From positions 1 through 45,898 of the forward strand of contig CAMVMU010000009.1 in the NCBI GenBank assembly GCA_947168655.1: a stretch of 45,898 nt of DNA. Reading direction: 5' to 3'. The position numbers and the translations under genes were made by a program. Shown piece by piece: positions 1 to 8,274 of this stretch. Within the stretch, counting starts at the first letter, position 1. Every line of letters begins with the position of its first letter. Below the pieces are notes generated by a model. That model worked only from the letters and a program-made list of their open reading frames with translations. It ran no database searches and was not told where the DNA came from. Source of the DNA: an uncultured Oscillospiraceae bacterium (GTDB taxonomy: Bacteria; Bacillota; Clostridia; Oscillospirales; Oscillospiraceae).

Positions 1-1202
<1,202 letters not shown>

Positions 1203-1207
1203 CTATT

Positions 1208-1510
<303 letters not shown>

Positions 1511-1532
1511 TCATTTCATTGAAAAAACAAGA

Positions 1533-1569
1533 CAACGTTAGCACTCAAAAAGTCGGAGTGCTAACGTTG
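1533..1569. promoter_or_regulatory. CIRCE operator (HrcA binding site), extended
   Basis: The canonical inverted repeat TTAGCACTC-N9-GAGTGCTAA occupies 1538-1564 with no mismatch. Pairing continues outward for five more bases on each side (CAACG and CGTTG), giving 14-base arms around a 9-base spacer. It sits immediately downstream of the groESL -10 box, so it will also lie in the 5' untranslated region of the mRNA. HrcA is the known repressor of this element; hrcA itself is not in the window. Confidence 0.97.
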
Positions 1570-1572
1570 CTT

Positions 1573-1600
1573 ATGATACCACAATCATACGGATTTGCAA
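1573..1600 (-). promoter_or_regulatory. Vegetative promoter of groES-groEL
   Basis: On the minus strand a -35 TTGCAA (1595-1600) and a -10 TATCAT (1573-1578) are separated by 16 bases and placed just before the CIRCE element. The arrangement is typical of HrcA-regulated groESL promoters. Confidence 0.8.
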
Positions 1601-1651
1601 GGGGAAAAACGGAAAAAAAGAAAAATTTCACAAAAAGTTAAAAACCTGTCA

Positions 1652-2617
1652 TTACACTTGGGCAAGCTCCTGTTCCCGGGCGGTCGCATCGCCCCGGGCG
1701 TTGCTGTTGCAGCTGCACCCCAGGGGGCCGAAGAAGTTCAGCTGTTTGTCGCTCAGGCGGATGGTCACATCGTCGGAGGCCACGCACTCGCCGTCAAGGC
1801 AGGTGACGATATCCGGCTTGTCCGAGCGGATGCGGATGGTCTTTGCCGTATAGCAGGTCGCCAGCTGAGGGAATTTGGCGTATTCACCCTTGGAGTAAGG
1901 TCCCACAAAGCGGAGGAACATGGGGCGGCTGACCTTCTTCACAATCAAGGTGTTCAGCACGCCGTCATCCATCCGGGCCTCCGCCACGGGCATGAAGCCG
2001 CCGCCGTAGAAGCGGCCGTTGCAGACGGTGATGACGGCATAATCGTCCTCCGCGGCAACTCCGTCCAGCTCCACCGTCCATCGGGAGGAGATGCTGCGGA
2101 ACAGGAAGTTGACGATCAGCGCCGCCACGTAGCTGCCCTTGCCGGTGAGCAGGGGGCTCTCGCCGTATTTATGTACGTCACGGGCCACCCTGGCGTCCAG
2201 TCCGGCGCAGGCGATGGTCAGCGCCACCCGGCCGTTGACGTCGATGACGTCGATGGGGAATTCCGGGCCGTCCCACAGGTTCTCCGCATCGGAGAACAGG
2301 GGGGCGTCGGGGCCGAAGTTCTTCAAAAAGTCGTTGCCGGTACCCACGGGGATACAGGTCATGGCAGCGTTGTCATAGCCCAGGACGCCGTTGGCCACCT
2401 CGTTGATGGTGCCGTCACCGCCGCAGGCGTAAAACCGCAGCTCCTCCCCGCTTTCGCAAAGCTGCCGCGCGATCTCCGTGGCGTGGCCCTGTCGCTTGGT
2501 GAGGATGCACTCCACCTCCTGGCCGTGGTGGCGCCGCAGCCGTTCCGCCATGTCGTAGATTTTCTGTGTGCTGTCCTTTTTCCCTGCCGCAGGGTTGATA
2601 ATAAAGACGTGTTTCAT
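1652..2617 (-). CDS. Diacylglycerol kinase-family lipid kinase (DgkB/YegS type)
   Basis: This 321-residue protein belongs to the DAGK catalytic-domain family, soluble kinases that phosphorylate diacylglycerol or related lipids at the membrane face. The N-terminus KHVFIINPAAGKK matches the family start. The nucleotide-binding motif CGGDGTINEVANG is present with Asp68 in GGDGT. Residues from about 130 form the second beta-sandwich domain (IACAGLDARVA; FYGGGFMPVAEA), and the C-terminal KPDIVTCLDGE segment is also conserved. Length is normal. An AGGGGA site precedes the ATG. It follows the RNA methyltransferase gene by 37 bases and is probably co-transcribed with it. Whether the substrate is diacylglycerol (phosphatidic acid recycling) or another lipid cannot be told from sequence alone. 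Confidence 0.88.
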   Translation of the reverse strand: MKHVFIINPAAGKKDSTQKIYDMAERLRRHHGQEVECILTKRQGHATEIARQLCESGEELRFYACGGDGTINEVANGVLGYDNAAMTCIPVGTGNDFLKNFGPDAPLFSDAENLWDGPEFPIDVIDVNGRVALTIACAGLDARVARDVHKYGESPLLTGKGSYVAALIVNFLFRSISSRWTVELDGVAAEDDYAVITVCNGRFYGGGFMPVAEARMDDGVLNTLIVKKVSRPMFLRFVGPYSKGEYAKFPQLATCYTAKTIRIRSDKPDIVTCLDGECVASDDVTIRLSDKQLNFFGPLGCSCNSNARGDATAREQELAQV

Positions 2618-2654
2618 AGAGTCCCCTCCCGAAATCAGTCTGTCTTCTCTTTTT

Positions 2655-3773
2655 TCATATCCGGTCGCCGTACATGAATACGTCGCACTTGATCATGCCG
2701 TTGTAGAGCTTGCGTTTCTTGTCCGCGGTTTTCCCGAAGGTGCGCTCGAACTCCGTGTGGCTGCTGAGCACCAGCGTCCGCCATTTGGGGGGCAGGTTGC
2801 GCCATACCTTGCCCAGTACACGGTACAGTTCCTCCGCTTCCTCCTTCTCCAGCAGCCGTTCGCCGTAGGGCGGGTTGGTGACAAGCTGGCCGTACTCGCT
2901 GTCCCGGCGGAAATCCTTCACGTCCGCCACCTGGAAACGCACCACGTCGTCCACCCCCGCCTTGCGGGCGTTGTCCCGGGCGATGGACACGGCCCTGGGG
3001 TCAATGTCGCCGCCCCAGATGTCGTAGTCCCCGTGGAACTCCTTGCTGACAGCCTCGTCCCTGGCCTCCTGCCAGATGGATTTGGGCAGAAAGGCCCAGT
3101 CCATGGCGTCAAAGGGGCGGTGCAGGCCCGGCGCGCGGTTTTTGGCGATGAGCGCCGCCTCGATGGGGATGGTGCCGCTGCCGCAGAAGGGATCACAGAA
3201 CGGGTCGCGGCCCCGGTAGCGGCTGAGGATGACCAGCGCGGCGGCCAGCGTTTCCCGCAGGGGCGCCTCCACGCCCACGGCCCGGTAGCCCCGCTTGTAA
3301 AGCCCCTCGCCGCTGGTGTCCAGGCAGATGGCGGCATGGTCCTTCTGGAGGGAGAAGCGGATCTGATATTTCGCCCCGGTCTCCGGAAACTGCTCCATGT
3401 GATAGCGGGCCTTCATCCGCTCCACCACGGCCTTCTTGATGATGGCCTGACAGGAGGACACGGCGTAGAGCTGAGAGGAGATGGAGTAGCCCTTCACGGG
3501 GAAGGCTGCGTCACGGGGCAAATAGTCCTCCCAGGGGATGGCCCGGGTACCCTGAAACAGCTCCTCAAAGGTGCGGGCGGTGAACTGCCCAAGCACCAGC
3601 ATCACTCTGGCGCCGCAGCGCAGATTGACGTTCAGCCGGGCACAGTCGGCGCCGGTACCCCGGCAGAGGACGCGGCCGTTCTCCACCTGCACGTCCTGCA
3701 GGCCCAGGCGGCGGACCTCATCGCCCACCAGCTTTTCCAGCCCCAGCAGGCAGGGGATCAGATAGGTGTTCAT
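2655..3773 (-). CDS. THUMP-domain class I SAM-dependent RNA (guanine-N2) methyltransferase
   Basis: This 372-residue protein has the COG0116 layout (RlmL N-terminal half / YpsC family). An N-terminal ferredoxin-like plus THUMP region spans roughly residues 1-160. A Rossmann methyltransferase domain follows, with the SAM-binding motif DPFCDPFCGSGTIPIEAAL near residue 200 and the catalytic NPPYGERL (Asn300 to Tyr303). The NPPY motif indicates methylation of an exocyclic base amine, and family members act on 23S rRNA. An AAGGAGAAGC site supports the ATG at 3773. A good promoter lies upstream (3808-3836). Confidence 0.92.
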   Translation of the reverse strand: MNTYLIPCLLGLEKLVGDEVRRLGLQDVQVENGRVLCRGTGADCARLNVNLRCGARVMLVLGQFTARTFEELFQGTRAIPWEDYLPRDAAFPVKGYSISSQLYAVSSCQAIIKKAVVERMKARYHMEQFPETGAKYQIRFSLQKDHAAICLDTSGEGLYKRGYRAVGVEAPLRETLAAALVILSRYRGRDPFCDPFCGSGTIPIEAALIAKNRAPGLHRPFDAMDWAFLPKSIWQEARDEAVSKEFHGDYDIWGGDIDPRAVSIARDNARKAGVDDVVRFQVADVKDFRRDSEYGQLVTNPPYGERLLEKEEAEELYRVLGKVWRNLPPKWRTLVLSSHTEFERTFGKTADKKRKLYNGMIKCDVFMYGDRI

Positions 3774-3807
3774 ACGCTTCTCCTTCAGATGGTATCATTC
3801 TAAGTGT

Positions 3808-3836
3808 AGTATAGTCATGTTTTTCAAAAAGCGCAA
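3808..3836 (-). promoter_or_regulatory. Promoter of the methyltransferase / lipid kinase pair
   Basis: Minus-strand -35 TTGCGC (3831-3836) and -10 TATACT (3808-3813) with a 17-base spacer, about 35 bases before the start codon at 3773. Confidence 0.65.
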
Positions 3837-3907
3837 GGTACAAAAATAGGGGTGGAAACCGGGCGGCAGGTCGTGTATAATAGGAAACACAGAGGATGAT
3901 ACTGCCT

Positions 3908-3964
3908 GCAACTTCAAGTTGCGCGAAAAATGTCGAAAAAAACGCCGGCGCAATTTCAAGTTGG
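3908..3964. promoter_or_regulatory. Paired 15-base operator-like palindromes upstream of the XRE gene
   Basis: GCAACTT-C-AAGTTGC at 3908-3922 is a perfect 7-base inverted repeat around one base. A second copy at 3950-3964 reads GCAATTT-C-AAGTTGG, with two changes. The centres are 42 bases apart, close to four helical turns. The second copy lies where the -35 box of the following promoter would be. This fits binding by a dimeric HTH protein, plausibly the XRE protein encoded 60 bases downstream, but that link is inferred. Confidence 0.6.
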
Positions 3965-3983
3965 TGGTCTTTTGTACAGAGAT

Positions 3984-3992
3984 TGCTATACT
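3984..3992 (+). promoter_or_regulatory. Extended -10 promoter of the XRE-NfeD / SPFH operon
   Basis: TGC followed directly by TATACT gives an extended -10 element ending 31 bases before the start codon at 4024. No good -35 hexamer stands 16-18 bases upstream. That position is instead occupied by the second palindrome, which suggests activation or repression by a bound protein. Confidence 0.6.
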
Positions 3993-4023
3993 TTAGTCAT
4001 CGAGAAACGGAGGAAACGCAAGC

Positions 4024-4884
4024 ATGTCATTTGGTGAGCGTCTGCAGGAGGTGCGCCGCAGCAACGGGCTGACCCAGGAGCAATTCGCCGAGGAACTGAA
4101 TGTGTCCCGTCAGGCGGTGAGCAAATGGGAGTCCTCCCGGGGTTACCCGGAGATGGAGAAGATCCTCTATATCTGCAACCGCTTTCAGGTCCCCATCGGC
4201 GATCTGTTTGCCGATGAGTCCCCCATATCGGTACAGCCGACGGAGCAGCCGCCTGCGGTGGCGGAGAAGGCGCCGTCCGGCAATCTCGCCAAGGCAGTGT
4301 CCGCTTTTCTCTCCAATCTCTCCCCGAAAAACAAATGGCTGGGCCTGGGCATCCTGGCGGGTTTTGTCCTGCTGGCAGCCCTGCTGGCCCTGATCCTGAA
4401 AGGAGGAGGAGCAATGAACTTTGGTACATTGGTAATGGGTACGGAAACCGTGGTTTGGATTGTCGCCATCATCATCTTTGGCGTGGCAGAGGCCGCCACC
4501 GCCGGCCTGGTGTCTATCTGGTTTGTGATCGGCAGCGTGGCCGGTCTCATCACCGCCGTTCTCGGCGGCCCGGTCTGGCTGCAGGTGGTGCTGTTCTTCG
4601 TGGTTTCCATTGCCGCTCTGATCATCACCCGCCCGCTGGTGGCCCGCATGAAAAAGGATAGCGTGGCCACCAACGCAGACCGGGTCCTGGGCGGCACCGC
4701 ACGGGTCACGGAGGCCATTGACAACACCGTGCCCACCGGCGCCGTGTACATCGACGGCAAGACCTGGTCCGCCCGCAGCGCAGACGAGTCCCGCATCTCT
4801 GAAGGCGAGCTGGTTCGTGTGGTACGCATGGAGGGCGTCCGGCTTTTCGTAGAAAAACCGAAAACGGAGTCCCCGGAAATCTGA
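4024..4884 (+). CDS. XRE-family regulator fused to an NfeD membrane protein
   Basis: The 286-residue product has two parts. Residues 1-65 are a classic XRE helix-turn-helix (GLTQEQFAEELNVSRQAVSKWE). After a linker, residues 104-123 form a transmembrane helix, as in many membrane-tethered XRE proteins. Residues 131-286 are a complete NfeD protein: MNFGTLVMGTETVVW, several hydrophobic helices, then a C-terminal OB-fold-like domain (GGTARVTEAIDN ... EGELVRVVRMEGVRL). NfeD proteins partner SPFH proteins, and the next gene is one. A strong internal Shine-Dalgarno (4401-4406) precedes an in-frame ATG at 4414, so the NfeD part may also be made alone (156 residues). Either a true fusion or a lost stop codon between two genes would explain the layout. 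Confidence 0.9.
   Translation: MSFGERLQEVRRSNGLTQEQFAEELNVSRQAVSKWESSRGYPEMEKILYICNRFQVPIGDLFADESPISVQPTEQPPAVAEKAPSGNLAKAVSAFLSNLSPKNKWLGLGILAGFVLLAALLALILKGGGAMNFGTLVMGTETVVWIVAIIIFGVAEAATAGLVSIWFVIGSVAGLITAVLGGPVWLQVVLFFVVSIAALIITRPLVARMKKDSVATNADRVLGGTARVTEAIDNTVPTGAVYIDGKTWSARSADESRISEGELVRVVRMEGVRLFVEKPKTESPEI
4401..4416 (+). promoter_or_regulatory. Internal ribosome-binding site and ATG for a separate NfeD product
   Basis: Inside the XRE-NfeD frame, AGGAGGAGGAG (4401-4411) stands 7 bases before ATG 4414-4416 (measured from the first AGGAGG). The site codes for a Lys-Gly-Gly-Gly-Ala linker in the long product and matches the start of stand-alone NfeD proteins exactly. Confidence 0.75.
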
Positions 4885-4951
4885 TGGAACAGGAAAGAAT
4901 TTATTAAAGAAATCCATTTGATAAGTCAAATCATATAAGGAGGAGAAAAAC

Positions 4952-5872
4952 ATGTTTATCGCCATTTCCGACAATCTGCCCGGCTTCATTGCCATTGCCG
5001 CGTTGGTGATCCTGATCCTGATCGTGGTCATCAGCAACATCCACGTGGTGCAGCAGTCCAAGGCCTACGTGGTGGAGCGCCTGGGCGCCTTCCATTCCGT
5101 ATGGGGCACCGGCCTGCATCTCAAGCTGCCGTTCATTGAGCGCGTGGTGAAGAAGGTCAGCCTGAAGGAGCAGGTGGCCGACTTCGATCCCCAGCCCGTG
5201 ATCACCAAGGATAACGTCACCATGCAGATCGACACCGTTATCTACTTCCAGATCACCGACCCCAAGCTGTACACCTACGGCGTGGAGTTCCCCATGAACG
5301 CCATCGAGAACCTCACCGCCACCACCCTGCGTAACATCATCGGCGACATGGAGCTGGACCAGTCCCTCACCAGCCGCGACGTGATCAACGCCAAGATGCG
5401 CTCCATCCTGGATGAGGCCACCGACCCCTGGGGCATCAAGGTCAACCGCGTGGAGCTGAAGAACATCCTGCCGCCCCGCGAGATCCAGAACGCCATGGAG
5501 AAGCAGATGAAGGCTGAGCGTGAGCGCCGCGAGGCCATCCTGCAGGCCGAGGGCCAGAAGCAGAGCCAGATCCTGGTGGCAGAGGGCGAAAAGCAGTCCG
5601 CCATTCTGAAGGCTGACGCCGCCAAGCAGGCCAAGATCATGGCCGCCGAGGCTGAGGCCACCTCCATCATGAAGGTGCAGCAGGCTCTTGCCGACTCTCT
5701 GAAGCTTTTGAACGAGGCCTCCCCCAACGATCAGGTCATCAAGCTGAAGGCTCTGGAGGCCATGCAGAAGGTGGCAGACGGTCAGGCCACAAAGATCATC
5801 ATCCCCAGCGAGCTGCAGGGTCTGGCGGGTCTCGCCGCCGGCGCCCAGGCTCTCTTCAGCGATAAGAAGTAA
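4952..5872 (+). CDS. SPFH (stomatin/prohibitin/flotillin) membrane protein
   Basis: This 306-residue protein is a membrane microdomain scaffold of the stomatin/QmcA type. An N-terminal transmembrane helix (about residues 10-30) is followed by the SPFH domain: VVQQSKAYVVERLGAF, the DPQPVITKDNV strand and the GDMELDQSLTSRD segment. From about residue 180 there is a long Ala/Glu/Lys-rich coiled coil (ERERREAILQAEGQKQ and repeats), then a short hydrophobic C-terminus. An AAGGAGGAG site precedes the ATG. It follows the NfeD-encoding gene by 67 bases. NfeD/SPFH pairs are widely conserved and act together at the membrane. Length and motif order are normal for the family. Confidence 0.93.
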   Translation: MFIAISDNLPGFIAIAALVILILIVVISNIHVVQQSKAYVVERLGAFHSVWGTGLHLKLPFIERVVKKVSLKEQVADFDPQPVITKDNVTMQIDTVIYFQITDPKLYTYGVEFPMNAIENLTATTLRNIIGDMELDQSLTSRDVINAKMRSILDEATDPWGIKVNRVELKNILPPREIQNAMEKQMKAERERREAILQAEGQKQSQILVAEGEKQSAILKADAAKQAKIMAAEAEATSIMKVQQALADSLKLLNEASPNDQVIKLKALEAMQKVADGQATKIIIPSELQGLAGLAAGAQALFSDKK

Positions 5873-5885
5873 CACATAAAAACGG

Positions 5886-5911
5886 ACGGGCGGCCTGCGG
5901 GCCGCCCGTTT
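5886..5911 (+). terminator. Weak hairpin after the SPFH gene
   Basis: A perfect 10-base GC-rich stem (ACGGGCGGCC / GGCCGCCCGT) with a 4-base loop lies 14 bases after the SPFH stop. It is followed by only three T residues, so termination is probably partial. The ribosome-binding site of the next gene follows directly. Confidence 0.55.
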
Positions 5912-5925
5912 CACAGGAGGAGAAC

Positions 5926-6138
5926 ATGGCAAGGATGGAAAAGAGAAAGGTAGAGGACCGCTTTTTCAAGCTCTACACCCAGGGCATGGGCGGCACCCAG
6001 ATCTGGGTGGATCTGGAGACGAAGGTGCAGTACCTCTGGCACGCGGACGGCTATGCCGGCGGCCTGACGCTGCTGGTGGACGCGGAGGGCAAGCCCCTGC
6101 TGTACCGGGAGCATAACACGGTCGGTCCGGAGCTGTAA
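5926..6138 (+). CDS. Small DUF6440-type protein
   Basis: A 70-residue soluble protein starting MARMEKRKVEDRFFK, with an AGGAGG site 6 bases before the ATG. The sequence pattern (RF...; IWVDLETKVQYLW; GYAGGLTLLVDAEGKPLLY) fits the DUF6440 family, short beta-rich proteins of Firmicutes with no known function. It has no signal peptide or membrane segment. It lies between a weak hairpin and a very strong terminator, so it is either the last gene of the NfeD/SPFH transcript or a single-gene unit without an evident promoter. Confidence 0.75.
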   Translation: MARMEKRKVEDRFFKLYTQGMGGTQIWVDLETKVQYLWHADGYAGGLTLLVDAEGKPLLYREHNTVGPEL

Positions 6139-6141
6139 GTG

Positions 6142-6185
6142 ACAACAAGATGAGGGAGCCCCCAAGGGCTCCCTCATCTTGTTGT
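6142..6185. terminator. Strong bidirectional terminator
   Basis: A perfect 20-base stem (6142-6161 with 6166-6185) and CCAA loop, between the convergent ends of the DUF6440 gene and the minus-strand binding-protein gene. The stem ends are A/T-rich on both sides. Confidence 0.88.
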
Positions 6186-6190
6186 TTGTG

Positions 6191-8110
6191 TCATTCCTCC
6201 ACGGTGGCGTACAGCACGGCCCGCTCAAAGGGCCAGTAGGTGTCCGGCGTTAACCCCTTGATGTGGGGATCCATGAAATCGTAATAGATGTTCTGATAGA
6301 GGGGGATCATGGGCAGTTCCTCGTTCCACGCCAGGACGAAGTCCCTCCACAGTGCGGCATAGGTCGCGTCGTCCTTGGCTTGGAGCATCTGGCGGGACAG
6401 CTGTGCCAGATTCTCGTCATAGTCGTGGAAGAGGGTGCCCTCCTCGGTGAAATCCAGGGAGAAATCGTTCTTAGGCTGCAGCGCCTGGGCCAATCCGTAG
6501 AGGCCGTAGGTGTTGGGTCCGGCCCACTCGTCGTAACCCTCCTCGTTCCGGTACAGGTAGTCCAGCAACGTGCTGAAGGGCAGATCACGGGAATTGACCT
6601 GCATGCCGGCGTCGATCATCGCCTGATTCTCGTCAAAGTAAGGCACCAATGGATCGTACACCGCTCCGCTCTCGGAGTTGGCGCGGTCGATGATCAGCGG
6701 CATGAGGATCCTGCCGTCCGGCAGGGTGACGTTGTAGGGATAGTCCCCTGCCTCCTCCGGCGTCACCTGCTTGTACCGCACACCGGACACGTAGGGGGAA
6801 CCGTCCTCGCTGAGCACCCAGCCGTCCTCCTCCAGCAGCTTTACGGCCCGGGCGGGATCGTAGGCGTAGGGGTCCAGCTCCTTGTCCAGCTGGGCGGCGT
6901 ACTTCTGATATTCCCAGCGGGAGGGGACGTAAGGCCCGTGGACCAGCGTGCCGTAGCCCTGGCAGAACGCTTCGGCGTAAGCCTGGCGGTCGACGAGGCA
7001 GGCGAGGGCCTGACGGACCGCCCGGAACTGGGTGGGCCCCATGTCGCACTGGAAGATCAGGTAGCCGTAGCCGTTGCGTCCGTAGCTGGCGGCGGTCATG
7101 AAGCCGGCGTCCGCATGGACTTGATACCGCTGGGTCGCGTCAGCATCGAACCACCACTCGTTGGGGAAATAGCCCACATCTTCCTCCGGCATCTCCCTGT
7201 AATAAACCTGATTCCAATCGGCGTTTTCCACCACAATGGTCTCTACGCCGGGGAACTGGCCCTCGTAGTTCCCCGCGTAGTGTTCGTTGACCCGCAGGAC
7301 CAGACGCTGGGCCGCCTCGTCGTAGCTTTCGATCAAATAGGGACCGGCGCAGACGCGGCCCACATTGGTGGTTCTGCCCACGTTCACACCCTCCTGCGTA
7401 AGGCCCGTGAGGGTGACCCTGTCGCCGTCCACCGTGACAGAGGCCCCGAACAGAGCTGCGCTGAGGGGCCGCAGGGACACGTTGGCGCAGTCGTAATACA
7501 ATTCCACTGCCTCGGCGGGGATGGTGACGGAGTAGGTATCGTCGTCAATGAGCTTCAGGCCGGAAATGGTGTCGGCTTCCCCCGCCATGTATGCCGCAGC
7601 GCCCGCAAAGTATGGAGCCCTCTGGCTGTTCAGGTATACGGCCTGTTGTCTGGTGAAATCGCCGTTTTCGTTTGCCGCCGGGGAGAAATCGATCAGCGCG
7701 CTGACCAGATAGTCCACAGCGGTGATGGGCTCGCCGTTGCTGTAGGTCAGTCCCTCCTGCAGCGTGACAGTCACCGTATGTGAGCCGTCGCTGTTCTCCA
7801 CGACCTCCATTGCCTTGCATACCGACTCGTTCACAACGTACTTGCCGTGGGGATCGCTGGTCATCACGTCGTAGTCGTCGATGAGCCCGCTGATGACCTT
7901 GTCGGCATGGCTATAACTGGACGCGGCATAGTACAAATTGGGGACCTGATCCAGCTGCGTATAGTAGACGATGGTGCCGGACGGCACGGGGTGCTTGTTG
8001 CCCTTTTCGCCGCCGGGGTTCACGGCGCAGGCAGCCAGCACGGCCACGCACAGCATTGCCGCCAGCGCCGTCACCCACAGGCGGGGCTTGCGATATCGTT
8101 CTCGATCCAT
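6191..8110 (-). CDS. Family 5 (oligopeptide-type) ABC transporter substrate-binding lipoprotein
   Basis: This is a 639-residue extracellular solute-binding protein of the OppA/DppA superfamily. The start is ATG at 8110, supported by AAAGGAGG 6 bases upstream; a longer frame upstream has no such site. A lipoprotein signal runs from residue 1 to the lipobox LAAC (Cys28). The family body is visible in DGSHTVTVTLQEGLTYSNGEPITAVDYL (about 110-140), the FRAVRQALACLVDRQAYAEAF segment and AVKLLEEDGW. It has its own promoter, but no permease or ATPase genes lie beside it, so it may serve a transporter elsewhere or act as a sensor. Its signal peptide is nearly the same at DNA level as the internal membrane segment of the neighbouring M56 genes (see findings). 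Confidence 0.9.
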   Translation of the reverse strand: MDRERYRKPRLWVTALAAMLCVAVLAACAVNPGGEKGNKHPVPSGTIVYYTQLDQVPNLYYAASSYSHADKVISGLIDDYDVMTSDPHGKYVVNESVCKAMEVVENSDGSHTVTVTLQEGLTYSNGEPITAVDYLVSALIDFSPAANENGDFTRQQAVYLNSQRAPYFAGAAAYMAGEADTISGLKLIDDDTYSVTIPAEAVELYYDCANVSLRPLSAALFGASVTVDGDRVTLTGLTQEGVNVGRTTNVGRVCAGPYLIESYDEAAQRLVLRVNEHYAGNYEGQFPGVETIVVENADWNQVYYREMPEEDVGYFPNEWWFDADATQRYQVHADAGFMTAASYGRNGYGYLIFQCDMGPTQFRAVRQALACLVDRQAYAEAFCQGYGTLVHGPYVPSRWEYQKYAAQLDKELDPYAYDPARAVKLLEEDGWVLSEDGSPYVSGVRYKQVTPEEAGDYPYNVTLPDGRILMPLIIDRANSESGAVYDPLVPYFDENQAMIDAGMQVNSRDLPFSTLLDYLYRNEEGYDEWAGPNTYGLYGLAQALQPKNDFSLDFTEEGTLFHDYDENLAQLSRQMLQAKDDATYAALWRDFVLAWNEELPMIPLYQNIYYDFMDPHIKGLTPDTYWPFERAVLYATVEE

Positions 8111-8152
8111 GACAAACCTCCTTTGGCACACGGTTGGATTTCTCATAGTTCC

Positions 8153-8181
8153 ATGATACCGATCATATCCTGTCAAGTCAA
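8153..8181 (-). promoter_or_regulatory. Promoter of the substrate-binding protein gene
   Basis: Minus-strand -35 TTGACT (8176-8181), 17-base spacer and -10 TATCAT (8153-8158), about 43 bases before the start codon at 8110. Confidence 0.75.
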
Positions 8182-8225
8182 CACGATTGCAGTTACAATA
8201 CAACAACTACATGTCATACGGATAG

Positions 8226-8265
8226 CAGCAGCCCCGGCGCAAAAGCGCCGGGGCTGCTGTTTTTC
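8226..8265. terminator. Hairpin after the M56 genes
   Basis: A perfect 15-base stem (8226-8240 with 8245-8259) with an AAAA loop lies just past the end of the M56 gene. The run of T is on the plus-strand side (8260-8264). On the minus strand, the direction of the M56 genes, the hairpin lacks a U-tract, so its strength for those genes is uncertain. Confidence 0.65.
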
Positions 8266-8274
8266 ATGTTTCGC

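Noticed and set aside
1595..2677. 360-codon open frame on the plus strand
   Set aside because: It lies antisense to the lipid kinase, has no ribosome-binding site, and its low-complexity His/Gly/Val-rich translation is typical of the opposite strand of a GC-rich gene.
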